A stretch of DNA of 64,000 nucleotides from JBLHZY01 sp047631555 (GCA_047631555.1 JBLHZY010000003.1:62001-126000); one strand, 5' to 3'. Numbered from the stretch's first letter, positions 24,549 through 33,781 are shown. Notes: a model not told the origin generated them from the letters alone. A program made the numbers and translations.

Positions 24549-26126
24549 TCAGCTGGCGAGCTTGCCCTCAAGCGCCGCTTCAATCAGCGCGATCGTTTCT
24601 TCAACGCCATAAAGCGCAATAAAGCCGCCAAAACGCGGGCCTTGGCTCGCCCCAAGCAGCACTTCATAGAGCGCCTTGAACCAATCGCGCAGCGGATCAA
24701 ACCGATCACGCCCAACCGCAAACACAAGGTTTTGCAGCTCCTCAGCATCAAGCCCGCCATCCCATGCGCGCAATTTTTCTGCCAATTCCTCAAGGGCTTC
24801 GCGCTCAATCTCTGTTGCAAGGCGATAGGTTTTCGCAGGCTTCACAAAGTCATTGTAATAGCGAACGGCAAAGCCCACAGCCGCATCCAAATCCGGATGT
24901 GAGGCAGCACTCGCGTCAGGGGCATAGCGCTGAATAAAGCCCCAAAGCTGCGCCTTTTCTTCGGCTGCTGAAACCGAGGCCAAGTTCAAAAGCATCGCAA
25001 ACGGAACGACGAGGTTTGAGCTTGGAACATTCTGACCATGCAGATGAAACACCGGATTGTTCAGCTGCTGGGTCAAATCCTGCGTCGGATAGGCGCGCAA
25101 TTGCTGGTGATATTCGTCAACTGCTTTCGGGATCACATCAAAATACAACCGCTTGGCGGTCTTTGGCTTTTGATACATGAAATACTGAAGGCTCTCGGGC
25201 GCGGCATAGGTCAGCCACTCTTCCATCGAGAGGCCATTGCCCTTGGATTTCGAGATTTTCTGCCCGGTTTCATCGTTGAACAGCTCATAAGACAGGCTCT
25301 CGGGCGGGGTCGCTCCCAAGGCGCGGCAGATTTTCGTCGATTGCTTGACGCTCTCGATCAAATCCTTGCCCGACATTTCATAATCGACGCCCAAAGCCGC
25401 CCAACGCATCGCCCAATCGGGCTTCCACTGCATCTTTACATTGCCGCCCGTCACCGGGACTTCGACAATCTCGCCATCTGGCTCGCGGTAAGTGATCGTG
25501 CCCTTGGCCACGTTGCGCTCAAGCGTTGGCACTTGCAGCACATGGCCGGTTTTAGGACTGATCGGCAGGAAGCAAGAATAGGTCTCGCGCCGATCTGGGC
25601 CAAGCGTCGGCAACATGATTTCTTGAATTTTATCAAAGCGTTCTAGGGCCGTAAGCAGGGCCTCATCGAACTTGCCCGATTGGTAGTAATCTGTAGCTGA
25701 AGCAAATTCATACTCAAAGCCAAAGCTATCCAGAAAGGCGCAAAGGCGCGCGTTATTGTGCTGGGCAAAGCCTTCATGCGTCCCGAATGGATCGCGGACC
25801 TTGGTCAGCGGCAGGTTCAGATCAAGCGCCAGCTCTTCCTGCATCGGCAGGTTTGTCGGCACTTTGCGAAAGCCGTCCATATCATCGGAAAAGCAGACCA
25901 GCCGCGTTGGGATATCGCTGATCAGCTCGAAAGCGCGGCGCACCATCGTTGTGCGGGCCACTTCGCCGAAGGTTCCGATATGGGGCAAGCCGCTTGGGCC
26001 ATAGCCCGTTTGAAACAGCACATGGCCCTTTTCCGGCGCGCCCTTTTCATAGCGTTTGAGCACGCGGCGCGCTTCTTCAAAGGGCCAGGCTTTCGAGTTT
26101 AACGCCGCTTCGCGCAGATCAGACAT
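24549..26126 (-). CDS. lysS: Class I lysyl-tRNA synthetase
   Basis: A 525-residue enzyme charging tRNA-Lys. The HIGH-type element is GPSGLPHIGTFGE at 43-55, and the KMSKS-type loop is QKISKSKGNG near residue 288. Lysyl-tRNA synthetase is usually class II; the class I form (lysK) is found in archaea and alphaproteobacteria, supporting the taxonomic reading. A four-cysteine zinc cluster was not seen. No second lysS is in the window. Confidence 0.95.
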   Translation of the reverse strand: MSDLREAALNSKAWPFEEARRVLKRYEKGAPEKGHVLFQTGYGPSGLPHIGTFGEVARTTMVRRAFELISDIPTRLVCFSDDMDGFRKVPTNLPMQEELALDLNLPLTKVRDPFGTHEGFAQHNNARLCAFLDSFGFEYEFASATDYYQSGKFDEALLTALERFDKIQEIMLPTLGPDRRETYSCFLPISPKTGHVLQVPTLERNVAKGTITYREPDGEIVEVPVTGGNVKMQWKPDWAMRWAALGVDYEMSGKDLIESVKQSTKICRALGATPPESLSYELFNDETGQKISKSKGNGLSMEEWLTYAAPESLQYFMYQKPKTAKRLYFDVIPKAVDEYHQQLRAYPTQDLTQQLNNPVFHLHGQNVPSSNLVVPFAMLLNLASVSAAEEKAQLWGFIQRYAPDASAASHPDLDAAVGFAVRYYNDFVKPAKTYRLATEIEREALEELAEKLRAWDGGLDAEELQNLVFAVGRDRFDPLRDWFKALYEVLLGASQGPRFGGFIALYGVEETIALIEAALEGKLAS

Positions 26127-26241
26127 AGTGCGTTCCTAATTAGGGCGGCGCAAAAGCGTGCCACCAAGGCACCTTCCTATTGCCGCTGGGCACTTGCGTC
26201 AATATTCTGCACCGCAACGAAACTTTGCAGGAGCGGCGAAA

Positions 26242-26664
26242 ATGCACGATCTTCCCCATAGTTGGACGGCCCCAGACGCGCTTATCGCCGTTATGATCGC
26301 CATTTCGGCCTCGGACGAGGCCATCCGCACCTCCGAATTGGTCACGATTGAGACATTGGTGAATCACCTGCCGGTTTTTGCCAATTACGATGGGGATCGC
26401 ATCAAGGTCGTGGCGCAAACGGTGTTTGATCTTTTTGGCGTTGAGGATGGGCTCGATGCGCTGTTTGGGCTGGTGCGGGCGGATTTGCCCGAAACCCTGT
26501 TTGAAACGGCCTATGCGCTGGCCTGCGATGTGGCCGCGGCGGACGGAGAAATCCGCGAGGCTGAGCTGCGCCTTTTAGAGGAAATCCGCTATGAGCTCGA
26601 TATTGATCGCCTGCATGCTGCCGCGATTGAACGCGGTGCGCGCGCGCGCCACATGGTGCTTTGA
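26242..26664 (+). CDS. TerB-family (tellurite resistance-like) protein
   Basis: A 140-residue helical protein. ALIAVMIAISASDEAIRTSELVTIETLV and ETAYALACDVAAADGEIREAE are the paired helix-turn segments with acidic SDE and ADGEI loops of the TerB/DjlA metal-binding fold. ATG 26242 is chosen for AGGAG eight bases upstream; the frame extends left to 26158 without one. It is single and meets dacB end to end. The biochemical role is unclear. Confidence 0.82.
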   Translation: MHDLPHSWTAPDALIAVMIAISASDEAIRTSELVTIETLVNHLPVFANYDGDRIKVVAQTVFDLFGVEDGLDALFGLVRADLPETLFETAYALACDVAAADGEIREAELRLLEEIRYELDIDRLHAAAIERGARARHMVL

Positions 26665-28182
26665 TCAGTCAAGCGAGTGAACAAGCGCCCAGCGTTCGAT
26701 CAGATCTTGTTGCAGCGTTTTGGCGCGTTTGTTCCATGCGCGCGCACCTTGTGGGATTTCTTCGCCGCGCTCATGGGCTTGCGCGCGGCGGTCCAAATCT
26801 CCGTTAAAAATCGCAAAGGCGAGCAGTGTATCATCCTGTGTCGTCACATATCCTGCGAGGGCTGAAACAAAGTCCAATGTGCCTGTTTTTGCGAAAACGG
26901 CAATTTTTGCCTCCTTTTGTACCTTTCCTTGACTATCGCGCAGCGCAATTGGCTTGAGGATCGGGCGCAAAACGGCCAAGGCTTGGGGATGCCCAAGGAG
27001 ACGGGTCATATCTGAGCTAGAGATGCGCGAGTCTTGTCCAAGACCAGAATGATCAACGAAATACGCATGGCGCGTGCCAAGCTGCTCTTGGATCCAGATG
27101 TTCATTTCCGCCGCTGAACTGGCAAGATCAGTTGCCATCACGCCACGCGCGGCTGTCGCGGCGAGGCCTGTAACTTCGGCTGTGAGATTGGTCGAATATT
27201 TGAGCATGTCTTTAAGGATGTCGCGCAAAGGGGCGCTCTCAATGCGCGTGATTTCTGTGCTTGGGATGGCTGGATCTGCCGTAAGGGCCGCGCCAGAACC
27301 AAGCTTGATCCCTTGCGCGCGCGCCATTGTCGAGAAAACTTCGGCCGTGTATTGCGCCGGCTTGCGTACCGGCAGCCATCGGCTTCCGCCTTTGCCCAGA
27401 GCGGCGCGCGCGACGCTCCAATGATCGATGCCCGCATCGCTTGCATAGGTAAACAGCGGGGTGTTTCGCGCTTCGATCCGTATCTTGGCGATACGCACGG
27501 CGGGGCGCTGATGATCGGTTCGGGCCTGCATTGTCGTTGTGTAATTCGCGCCTTCGCGGCGCCATTCAAAATGAACGCGGTTATAGTTGAGATTGAGGGC
27601 GCTGATCGCGGGATTATAGCTCGCATATGTTTTTTGGGTGGGGTCGATTTCATGCATATTCGGCAGCGCGCTGGTATCAATCCGAAGCGCGCCAGTGACT
27701 TCCCGCACACCGGCAGATTTGAGTGCCACCGCGAGGCTCGCCAAAGCATCGGTATCAAGCGTTGGATCACCACCGCCTTGCAGGATCAAATCGCCGCTCA
27801 AACGCCCATCTATGATCGGTCCCGCCGCGCGCAGAACTGTTGCAAACCGGTAGTTTTCGCCAAGGGCATCAAGCGCGTAAAGCGCTGTAATTGCTTTGGT
27901 AACGCTCGCTGGCGGCATGGCGCGCAGTGGGTTCGTCGATTCAACGATATCCCCTGTTGAAGCATTGGCAACTGCGGCGCTAAATTGCCCGCCAAGATCG
28001 GCCTTTTTGAGGATATCTCTGGCTGTGGTCGCCGCGCGTTTGTGAAAGCCTTGGGGGCGCGGTTGTGGGATCGGGGATTGGGTTATTCCAGCGATTGCGC
28101 CAGTGGCCAGATTGGCCCCGCCCGCGAGCATCGCCCCCAACAATACACGCCGGGATAGTCTTATCGGCTCACCATTTTTCAT
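26665..28182 (-). CDS. dacB: D-alanyl-D-alanine carboxypeptidase/endopeptidase (PBP4 type, peptidase S13)
   Basis: A periplasmic penicillin-binding protein that trims or cleaves peptidoglycan peptides. The catalytic S-x-x-K is PPASVTK (S93 and K96 counting from ATG 28182), the second motif is YSTNL, and the third is AKTGTLD near the C-terminus. The long insertion between first and second motifs fits the S13 family. The N-terminus RLSRRVLLGAMLAGGANLATG looks like a Tat-type signal. The start is uncertain: ATG 28251 would overlap the nadD end by 23 bases. Neither has a convincing ribosome site, so translational coupling to nadD is plausible. Confidence 0.88.
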   Translation of the reverse strand: MKNGEPIRLSRRVLLGAMLAGGANLATGAIAGITQSPIPQPRPQGFHKRAATTARDILKKADLGGQFSAAVANASTGDIVESTNPLRAMPPASVTKAITALYALDALGENYRFATVLRAAGPIIDGRLSGDLILQGGGDPTLDTDALASLAVALKSAGVREVTGALRIDTSALPNMHEIDPTQKTYASYNPAISALNLNYNRVHFEWRREGANYTTTMQARTDHQRPAVRIAKIRIEARNTPLFTYASDAGIDHWSVARAALGKGGSRWLPVRKPAQYTAEVFSTMARAQGIKLGSGAALTADPAIPSTEITRIESAPLRDILKDMLKYSTNLTAEVTGLAATAARGVMATDLASSAAEMNIWIQEQLGTRHAYFVDHSGLGQDSRISSSDMTRLLGHPQALAVLRPILKPIALRDSQGKVQKEAKIAVFAKTGTLDFVSALAGYVTTQDDTLLAFAIFNGDLDRRAQAHERGEEIPQGARAWNKRAKTLQQDLIERWALVHSLD

Positions 28183-28228
28183 GCGCGGATTTAAGCGGCC
28201 ACTTGCATCGTCTGCAAGGCCCGATTGA

Positions 28229-28834
28229 TCACTTTTTCCATTTTCCCGCATCACGAATGGCCGACGAGGAAACCGCGCGCATTGGCACATTGATAAAGCA
28301 CCAGCGCGGCGCTGGACCCTTTGCCAGAAGAGCAGCTTCGCGGCCTCTAAGCCGAGCGGCGCGGTAAATCAAAGCGGCTTTGGAGGCGCGCGCTGCTGTG
28401 CGTGAGGCGGGCCGCGCGATAACGCCGATGGGGATGTGCTCCATAATCCAGCGCCACCGCTCCCAGCGATGAAATTGCGCCAGGTTGTCCGCCCCCATCA
28501 GCCAGACAAATTGAACCCCCGGATAGGCCTTGAACAATGCCTCCAGCGTCTCTGCGGTATAGCGCGTCCCTAGATCGGCCTCGATATCTGTAATGATCAC
28601 ACGCGGATCATCCATTACTGCGCGTGCGGCCCCAATGCGGGCTTGTATCGGCGCGGGGCCATTCTCTTTGAGCGGGTTTCCGGGCGAGACAAGCCACCAA
28701 ACGCGATCCAAACCAAAGCGTTTGAGCGCCTCGCGGGTGATATTTGCGTGGCCCTCATGGGCCGGATCAAACGAGCCGCCAAGCAGGCCGATCACTTGGC
28801 CGGGGCGCGCTTTTGGGCGGGGAAGCTGGCTCAC
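28229..28834 (-). CDS. nadD: Nicotinate-nucleotide adenylyltransferase
   Basis: A 201-residue enzyme that joins ATP and nicotinate mononucleotide in NAD synthesis. GGSFDPAHEGH at residues 19-29 is the nucleotidyltransferase HxGH motif, WLMGADNLAQFHRWERW is the family core, and SSSAIR near the C-terminus is the ISxTxIR-like motif. The NAD synthase gene nadE lies 20 kb away in the same window. It is probably cotranscribed with dacB. Confidence 0.93.
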   Translation of the reverse strand: MSQLPRPKARPGQVIGLLGGSFDPAHEGHANITREALKRFGLDRVWWLVSPGNPLKENGPAPIQARIGAARAVMDDPRVIITDIEADLGTRYTAETLEALFKAYPGVQFVWLMGADNLAQFHRWERWRWIMEHIPIGVIARPASRTAARASKAALIYRAARLRGREAALLAKGPAPRWCFINVPMRAVSSSAIRDAGKWKK

Positions 28835-29088
28835 TTACCGCCTCCCAAAGCCGCGCAACAGCGCGTATTTCCTGCCAAACCTGCCATTTAAAAGCGCCTT
28901 CTCCGTTTTCGCCTCAAAAGGCCTGCGCCCCCTTACTAAAGGGTTCCCCCTCTAAATCCAGCGAATTTGCGCGACGAAACCTGCTCTTTGACCCCCTCTT
29001 TGCGCAGCTTTGAATTGCCCTTGGGCGCGCAGTTGGATACATCACGGCCCAAAGCAAAGCCTCAACCAAACCAAGCGGAGCCCATAAC

Positions 29089-30744
29089 ATGGCAGCCTAT
29101 CAATACGTTTATCACATGGACGGCGTCTCTAAGACCTATCCAGGCGGCAAAAAGTGTTTTGAAAACATCCGTTTGAATTTCTTGCCCGGGGTGAAGATCG
29201 GGGTTGTCGGGGTCAACGGCTCGGGTAAATCCACTTTGCTGAAAATCATGGCCGGGATGGACAAGGATTTTCAGGGTGAGGCGTGGCATGCTGAGGGGGC
29301 CAAAGTTGGCTATCTCGCGCAAGAGCCGCAGCTTGACGAGAGCTTGGATGTGCGCGGCAATGTGATGCTAGGCGTTCAGGCCAAGAAGGATATTTTGGAT
29401 CGCTACAATGAGTTGGCGATGAATTATTCTGATGAAACGGCCGATGAGATGGCCAAGCTTCAGGATGAGATTGATGCGCAGAACCTTTGGGATTTGGATG
29501 CGCAAGTGGATGTCTCGATGGAGGCTCTGCGCTGCCCGCCGGATGATGCGGATGTCACCACGCTTTCGGGCGGGGAAAAGCGCCGGGTTGCGCTTTGTAA
29601 GTTGTTGCTCGAAGCGCCGGATATGCTGCTCCTCGATGAGCCGACCAACCACTTGGACGCCGAAACCATCGCCTGGCTTCAGCAGCACCTCATTGATTAC
29701 AAAGGCACAATCCTGATCGTCACCCACGATCGCTATTTCCTTGATGACATCACATCATGGATTTTGGAATTGGATCGCGGTGCAGGCATCCCTTACGAGG
29801 GCAATTATTCCGCGTGGCTTGAGCAAAAGGCAAAGCGCCTCTCCCAAGAGGCCCGCGAAGACAAATCCAAGCAGAAAACCCTTGAGCGCGAGCTTGAGTG
29901 GATGCGCCAATCGCCAAAGGCGCGCCAAGCCAAATCTAAGGCCCGGATCAATTCGTATAACGAGATGGCCGAAACCTCTGAGCGCGAAAAGTTGAGCCGT
30001 GCGCAGATCATCATTCCCAACGGCCCGCGCCTTGGCTCCAAGGTGATCGAGGTCAATGATCTAAGCAAAGCCATGGGCGATAAGCTCTTGGTTGAGAACC
30101 TCTCCTTTAGCCTGCCGCCGGGCGGGATTGTTGGCGTTATTGGTCCCAACGGCGCGGGTAAAACGACGCTGTTTCGCATGCTGACCGGCCAAATTCAGCC
30201 CGATAGCGGGACTGTGGAATATGGCGATACGGTCAAACTTTCCTATGTGGATCAGAACCGCGATGATCTGGGCGATAATGATACGGTCTGGGAGGCGATT
30301 GCCGACGGCCAAGACATTATCAAACTGGGCGATGCTGAAGTGAATGCGCGCGCCTATTGTTCGGCGTTTAACTTTAAGGGCGGCGATCAGCAAAAGAAGG
30401 TCTCGCTTCTTTCAGGTGGCGAGCGCAATCGTGTCCATATGGCGCGGCTGTTGCGCGAGGGCGGCAATGTGCTGCTCCTCGATGAGCCGACCAACGATCT
30501 CGATGTGGAAACGCTTCGTGCACTTGAAGATGCGCTGGTTGATTTTGCTGGCTGTGCGGTTGTGATCTCGCACGATCGCTTCTTCCTTGATCGCATCTGT
30601 ACGCATATCTTGGCCTTTGAAGGCGATGCGCATGTGGAATGGTTCGAGGGCAATTTCGAGGACTATGAAGAAGACAAGAAGCGCCGCCTTGGCGCGGATG
30701 CAACAGAGCCTAAGCGCCTGAAGCATAAGAAGTTTGTGCGGTAA
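29089..30744 (+). CDS. ettA: Energy-dependent translational throttle protein EttA (ABC-F)
   Basis: A 551-residue cytosolic ABC-F ATPase with two nucleotide-binding domains and no membrane helices. Walker A GVNGSGKST (about 42-50) and GPNGAGKTT (about 349-357), signatures LSGGEKRR and LSGGERNR, DEPTNHLD and DEPTNDLD, and a charged linker LERELEWMRQSPKARQ-like segment between them are all present. EttA binds the ribosomal E site and gates translation by ATP/ADP level. It is monocistronic and ends at a strong terminator. Confidence 0.95.
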   Translation: MAAYQYVYHMDGVSKTYPGGKKCFENIRLNFLPGVKIGVVGVNGSGKSTLLKIMAGMDKDFQGEAWHAEGAKVGYLAQEPQLDESLDVRGNVMLGVQAKKDILDRYNELAMNYSDETADEMAKLQDEIDAQNLWDLDAQVDVSMEALRCPPDDADVTTLSGGEKRRVALCKLLLEAPDMLLLDEPTNHLDAETIAWLQQHLIDYKGTILIVTHDRYFLDDITSWILELDRGAGIPYEGNYSAWLEQKAKRLSQEAREDKSKQKTLERELEWMRQSPKARQAKSKARINSYNEMAETSEREKLSRAQIIIPNGPRLGSKVIEVNDLSKAMGDKLLVENLSFSLPPGGIVGVIGPNGAGKTTLFRMLTGQIQPDSGTVEYGDTVKLSYVDQNRDDLGDNDTVWEAIADGQDIIKLGDAEVNARAYCSAFNFKGGDQQKKVSLLSGGERNRVHMARLLREGGNVLLLDEPTNDLDVETLRALEDALVDFAGCAVVISHDRFFLDRICTHILAFEGDAHVEWFEGNFEDYEEDKKRRLGADATEPKRLKHKKFVR

Positions 30745-30764
30745 TCCTTCGCACTCAGAATAAG

Positions 30765-30794
30765 AAAAGGGCAGCTTTCGGGCTGCCCTTTTTG
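30765..30794 (+). terminator. Rho-independent terminator of ettA
   Basis: AAAAGGGCAGC and GCTGCCCTTTTT form an 8-bp or longer stem, with A and T tracts on both sides. It can act for ettA. A ten-G run follows at 30805-30814. Confidence 0.9.
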
Positions 30795-30814
30795 TTTGCG
30801 CCGCGGGGGGGGGG

Positions 30815-31558
30815 CTAGATCCAGCCCATTGCCCGCAAACCTGCCCCGACCGCCGCGCCGCCCGGGTGGGCCGCTGTTGAGCCGCCAATCAGCGGCAGGT
30901 AAGCCTCGACGAATTGGCGGTGCACGGTGTCGCGGTAGCTTTGCATCGCAGCGCCTGCGCCCATGCCCTGATTTACATTCGACCACATGAGCGCATTGAA
31001 GCGTCGGTTGATTTCTGGAAGCCAGCGCGCGCGGGCTTGTTCGCCAGATTCAATGCCGATCAAACGTTCAAACATGCTGGGCGGGGCGACCTGCAACATG
31101 CGGCGCACGGTGGCGTCGTCTGTGGGCATTTCGGCATAGCCACTGATCTGATCGCGGTTGATCAAAATGATGTCGGTGTTCAGCCGGCTGGCGCGCGCAT
31201 AGCGGTGAACGCCTTGGCCTGCGGTCAAAAACTGCGACCAGATCGCTGTCGGAACCCAGGAAGGCCCCGCTTGTGACGCATCGCGCGTGTCCACAGCGCT
31301 GGCGAGTTGCGAGCGCGCATCCGCCGTTAGAAAATTATGCAGATTCGGGCGCGCAGCAAAGCTGGTTTGCGCCAGCGCCCAGTGATCGTCGCCGATATCG
31401 ATGCCGCTGGAATCAACCCGAGTCCGGGGGTAGAGCTCGGTCAGCGTGGGGGCGGGCTCCATTCCATCAACGAACATGAAATCAATCACTTCGCTGCGCA
31501 GCGCCGCGCGATTCAATACAAAATATGTGCCGTCGCGGGAGACGATGTTTATAGTCAT
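30815..31558 (-). CDS. Hypothetical protein, 247 aa
   Basis: A soluble-looking 247-residue protein beginning MTINIVSRDGTYFVLNR. No signal peptide or known motif was recognised. It has a YPRTRVDSSGIDIGDDHW segment, several Trp residues, and a glycine/alanine-rich C-terminus (GGSTAAHPGGAAVGAG). Its stop directly abuts a run of ten G bases, so a frame change at that run could alter the C-terminus. It is an orphan, flanked by ettA and a cold-shock gene. Function unknown. Confidence 0.62.
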   Translation of the reverse strand: MTINIVSRDGTYFVLNRAALRSEVIDFMFVDGMEPAPTLTELYPRTRVDSSGIDIGDDHWALAQTSFAARPNLHNFLTADARSQLASAVDTRDASQAGPSWVPTAIWSQFLTAGQGVHRYARASRLNTDIILINRDQISGYAEMPTDDATVRRMLQVAPPSMFERLIGIESGEQARARWLPEINRRFNALMWSNVNQGMGAGAAMQSYRDTVHRQFVEAYLPLIGGSTAAHPGGAAVGAGLRAMGWI

Positions 31559-31914
31559 TTCAATTCCTAACTCGTGTAAACTGGATTGTAATTTGTTTGT
31601 CTTAAAGGGGTCGGATCACAGGGTATTGGCACTAATTGCCGCCTTGCTCTGATGAGGATGCCTAAGAACGTTAGCAAAATTTGGTGGTTTTCTCAAGTTT
31701 AACAACTGGAAACAGGCCGCGGTAGCGCTAGCAAAATTCCGCGCATGCCTACATAAGAGCCTTGCTTTTTTGGCCAGACTGCCCCATATGCGACTTGCGA
31801 ACGTTATTCTCTTTCGACCCACTGTTCTCCTTTACGGCCACAGTCTATCGATCTTGCACTGACTTAGCCGGGCTGCCGCAGTTACGCGGGCAGCATAATC
31901 TAGGAGACGACACG
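31559..31914. other. Gene-free stretch with the leader of the first cold-shock gene
   Basis: No gene is supported. The right-hand ~100 bases (31814-31914) are conserved with the second cold-shock leader; the left part is AT-rich and unremarkable. Confidence 0.55.
31814..31914 (+). promoter_or_regulatory. Conserved cold-shock mRNA leader, copy 1
   Basis: TCGACCCACTGT (31814-31825), CAGTC..TCGAT, and GCCGGGCTGCCGCA are shared with 33430-33530. GCTGCC (31872-31877) pairs with GGCAGC (31889-31894) in a hairpin just upstream of the TAGGAG ribosome site. This fits a CspA-type structured leader. Confidence 0.6.
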
Positions 31915-32121
31915 ATGGCTAATGGCACCGTGAAATGGTTTAACAGCACTAAGGGTTTTGGCTTTATCGAGCCTGAAGGCGGCGCGAAAGATGTATTCGT
32001 ACACATTTCCGCAGTAGAGCGTTCCGGTCTTTCCGGCCTCAACGACGGCCAAAAAGTGACTTTTGATATCGAAGCTGGCCGTGACGGCCGCGAAAGCGCT
32101 GTGAACCTCGCTGAAGTTTAA
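31915..32121 (+). CDS. Cold-shock protein (CspA family), copy 1
   Basis: A 68-residue single cold-shock domain. The RNP1-type motif KGFGFIEP and RNP2-type DVFVHISAV contact single-stranded RNA or DNA. It acts as an RNA chaperone at low temperature or in stationary phase. The frame is open upstream to 31762, but TAGGAG lies 10 bases before ATG 31915 and homologues begin MANGTVKWFN. It is 80-90% identical by eye to the second copy 1.6 kb away. Confidence 0.95.
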   Translation: MANGTVKWFNSTKGFGFIEPEGGAKDVFVHISAVERSGLSGLNDGQKVTFDIEAGRDGRESAVNLAEV

Positions 32122-32142
32122 GCTTTAGCTGGTTACAAATTT

Positions 32143-32177
32143 GGGCGCGTGCGGCTAAGGCCGCCGCGCCCTTTTTT
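32143..32177 (+). terminator. Rho-independent terminator of cold-shock gene 1
   Basis: GGGCGCG(TGC)GGC pairs with GCC(GC)CGCGCCC around TAA and is followed by TTTTTT. Confidence 0.9.
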
Positions 32178-32256
32178 ATGCGCAGAACACCTTGCAATGC
32201 GCGCGCGTATGCCCCATCTCCATTACATATTCAATTTTTGATATATGGAGAGCCCC

Positions 32257-32643
32257 GTGCCCTATACCTTTACCCGCCTCATCCCCAACATTGATATTGA
32301 TGCCGCCGATGCGCGCGCCCGTGCAGCGCTTGGCGATGCTGGCTTTGGCGTTTTGACCGAGATCGATGTCGCGGCCACGATGAAGAAGAAGCTTGATCGC
32401 GATATGCCTGCGTATCGCATCCTTGGCGCCTGCAATCCGACAATGGCTTGGGAAGCGATTGCGCTTGAGCCGCGGGTTGGCGCAATGCTGCCCTGCAATG
32501 TGATTTTGCGCGCAGTGGATGGCGGGATCGAGGTCTCGGCTGTTGATCCTTCGGCCTCAATGGCGGGGATCGACAATGCAGAGCTCAAAGGCGTCGCTGG
32601 CGAAGTTGGCGCAATTTTGGAAGCGGTTGTCGCTGCTATTTAG
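32257..32643 (+). CDS. DUF302-family protein
   Basis: A 128-residue protein. FGVLTEIDVAATMKKKLDRD, YRILGACNPTMAWEAIALEP, GAMLPCNVILR and VSAVDPSASM are the full DUF302 pattern, with the Cys in GACNP conserved. GTG 32257 is chosen because GGAG (32247-32250) lies six bases upstream; ATG 32245 would put that site inside the gene. DUF302 proteins occur near thiol or metal stress genes, but the activity is unknown. Confidence 0.86.
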   Translation: MPYTFTRLIPNIDIDAADARARAALGDAGFGVLTEIDVAATMKKKLDRDMPAYRILGACNPTMAWEAIALEPRVGAMLPCNVILRAVDGGIEVSAVDPSASMAGIDNAELKGVAGEVGAILEAVVAAI

Positions 32644-32690
32644 AGGCGTGCGCCCGGCCTGTGAAAGGCCGGGGCCTGCCGCCCAGAAGG

Positions 32691-33242
32691 TCAGCGCTTT
32701 TTCACGAATTCCGTAAGAATAACAATGCGCTGCCCTTCAACGCGGCCCTCAATATGGCCCGCGTTTTCCGCTACAAGTGAAATGCCTCGAACGGCCGTGC
32801 CGCGCTTTGCGGTAAAGCCTGCGCCCTTTACCGGCAGGTCTTTGATCAGGGTCACGGTGTCACCCGCATTCAACACAGTCCCGTTGCTATCAAGGTGAAC
32901 CACGGCGCTGGCAGGGGCCGCATTGACCCAGTCTTCGAGCTCGGGATCGAGGTAAAGCATGTCGAGCGCTTCCGTTGCCCAAGGCTCGCTCGCTAGGCGC
33001 ATCAGCATCCGTTTGCTGAGCACTTGAACCGCAGGAACCTCGCTCCACATTGAGGACAGCAAGCAGCGCCAATGCGCGCCATCTGGGGCATCATGCGCAG
33101 TGATCCCGGCCGTGCATATGGCGCAACAAAAGACATCTTGATCCTCTCGCGGCGCGACATTCTGGGCCACAAGCCCTTCGCGAGCGCCGCAAAGTTCGCA
33201 GCTGTCATTTGCACGTATGCGCAGTTCATTCTCGTTCGTCAT
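32691..33242 (-). CDS. PhnA-like zinc-ribbon protein
   Basis: A 183-residue protein with a treble-clef style zinc pair CELCG and CCAIC in the first 45 residues, and a C-terminal PhnA domain of which KDLPVKGAGFTAKRGTAVRG is diagnostic. Despite the old phosphonate name, its role is undefined. ATG 33242 is favoured over ATG 33248 because GGGGGG sits six bases upstream. It is divergent from the second cold-shock gene. Confidence 0.85.
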   Translation of the reverse strand: MTNENELRIRANDSCELCGAREGLVAQNVAPREDQDVFCCAICTAGITAHDAPDGAHWRCLLSSMWSEVPAVQVLSKRMLMRLASEPWATEALDMLYLDPELEDWVNAAPASAVVHLDSNGTVLNAGDTVTLIKDLPVKGAGFTAKRGTAVRGISLVAENAGHIEGRVEGQRIVILTEFVKKR

Positions 33243-33429
33243 GCCCATCCCCCCAGGATATCAAGCGATCCTACAGCGCCCCCGTCTGTGCGACTAGCCG
33301 CAATTGACCAGCTGCGACAATTGGATAGGCAATCCTTTGCCCAATACGATTTCTTCACAAATCTGTTGTTTGAAAAATCTTGCAATACGGCCGAATCGGC
33401 CCATAGTTTCCACCGCGACGTCTTTTTTA

Positions 33430-33530
33430 TCGACCCACTGTCTCGCTTGTTGCGTCTTCAGTCCCTCGATTTTGACTGATCGCCGGGTTGCCGCAATCTC
33501 GTGGGCAGCAAGTACTAAAGGAGATAGCGG
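33430..33530 (+). promoter_or_regulatory. Conserved cold-shock mRNA leader, copy 2
   Basis: It shares TCGACCCACTGT, CAGTC..TCGAT and GCCGGGTTGCCGCA with copy 1. GTTGCC (33487-33492) pairs with GGCAGC (33504-33509), keeping the hairpin through a C-to-T change that still pairs (G-T). An AAAGGAG ribosome site follows. Confidence 0.6.
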
Positions 33531-33737
33531 ATGGCCAATGGCACCGTGAAATGGTTCAATTCAACTAAGGGTTTCGGCTTTGTAGAGCCTGAAGGCGGCG
33601 GCAAGGATGTGTTTGTGCATATTTCTGCGGTCGAGCGTTCGGGGCTCACTGGTTTGGCCGATGGCGCTAAGATTACTTATGATATCGAAGCAGGCCGTGA
33701 TGGACGCGAAAGTGCTGTAAACATCGCTATGGTTTGA
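33531..33737 (+). CDS. Cold-shock protein (CspA family), copy 2
   Basis: A 68-residue cold-shock domain with KGFGFVEP and DVFVHISAV nucleic-acid-binding motifs, almost the same as copy 1 at 31915 but with more conservative changes toward the C-terminus (ITYDIEAG for VTFDIEAG). It has its own leader and terminator, so the two are independently transcribed paralogues rather than an operon. Confidence 0.95.
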   Translation: MANGTVKWFNSTKGFGFVEPEGGGKDVFVHISAVERSGLTGLADGAKITYDIEAGRDGRESAVNIAMV

Positions 33738-33756
33738 TCACTTTTGCATCGTGAAG

Positions 33757-33781
33757 GGCGGCGCTTTTGTGCCGCCTTTTT
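33757..33781 (+). terminator. Rho-independent terminator of cold-shock gene 2
   Basis: GGCGGC pairs with GCCGCC (inner C-G and G-T pairs, TTTT loop), followed by TTTTT. Confidence 0.88.
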
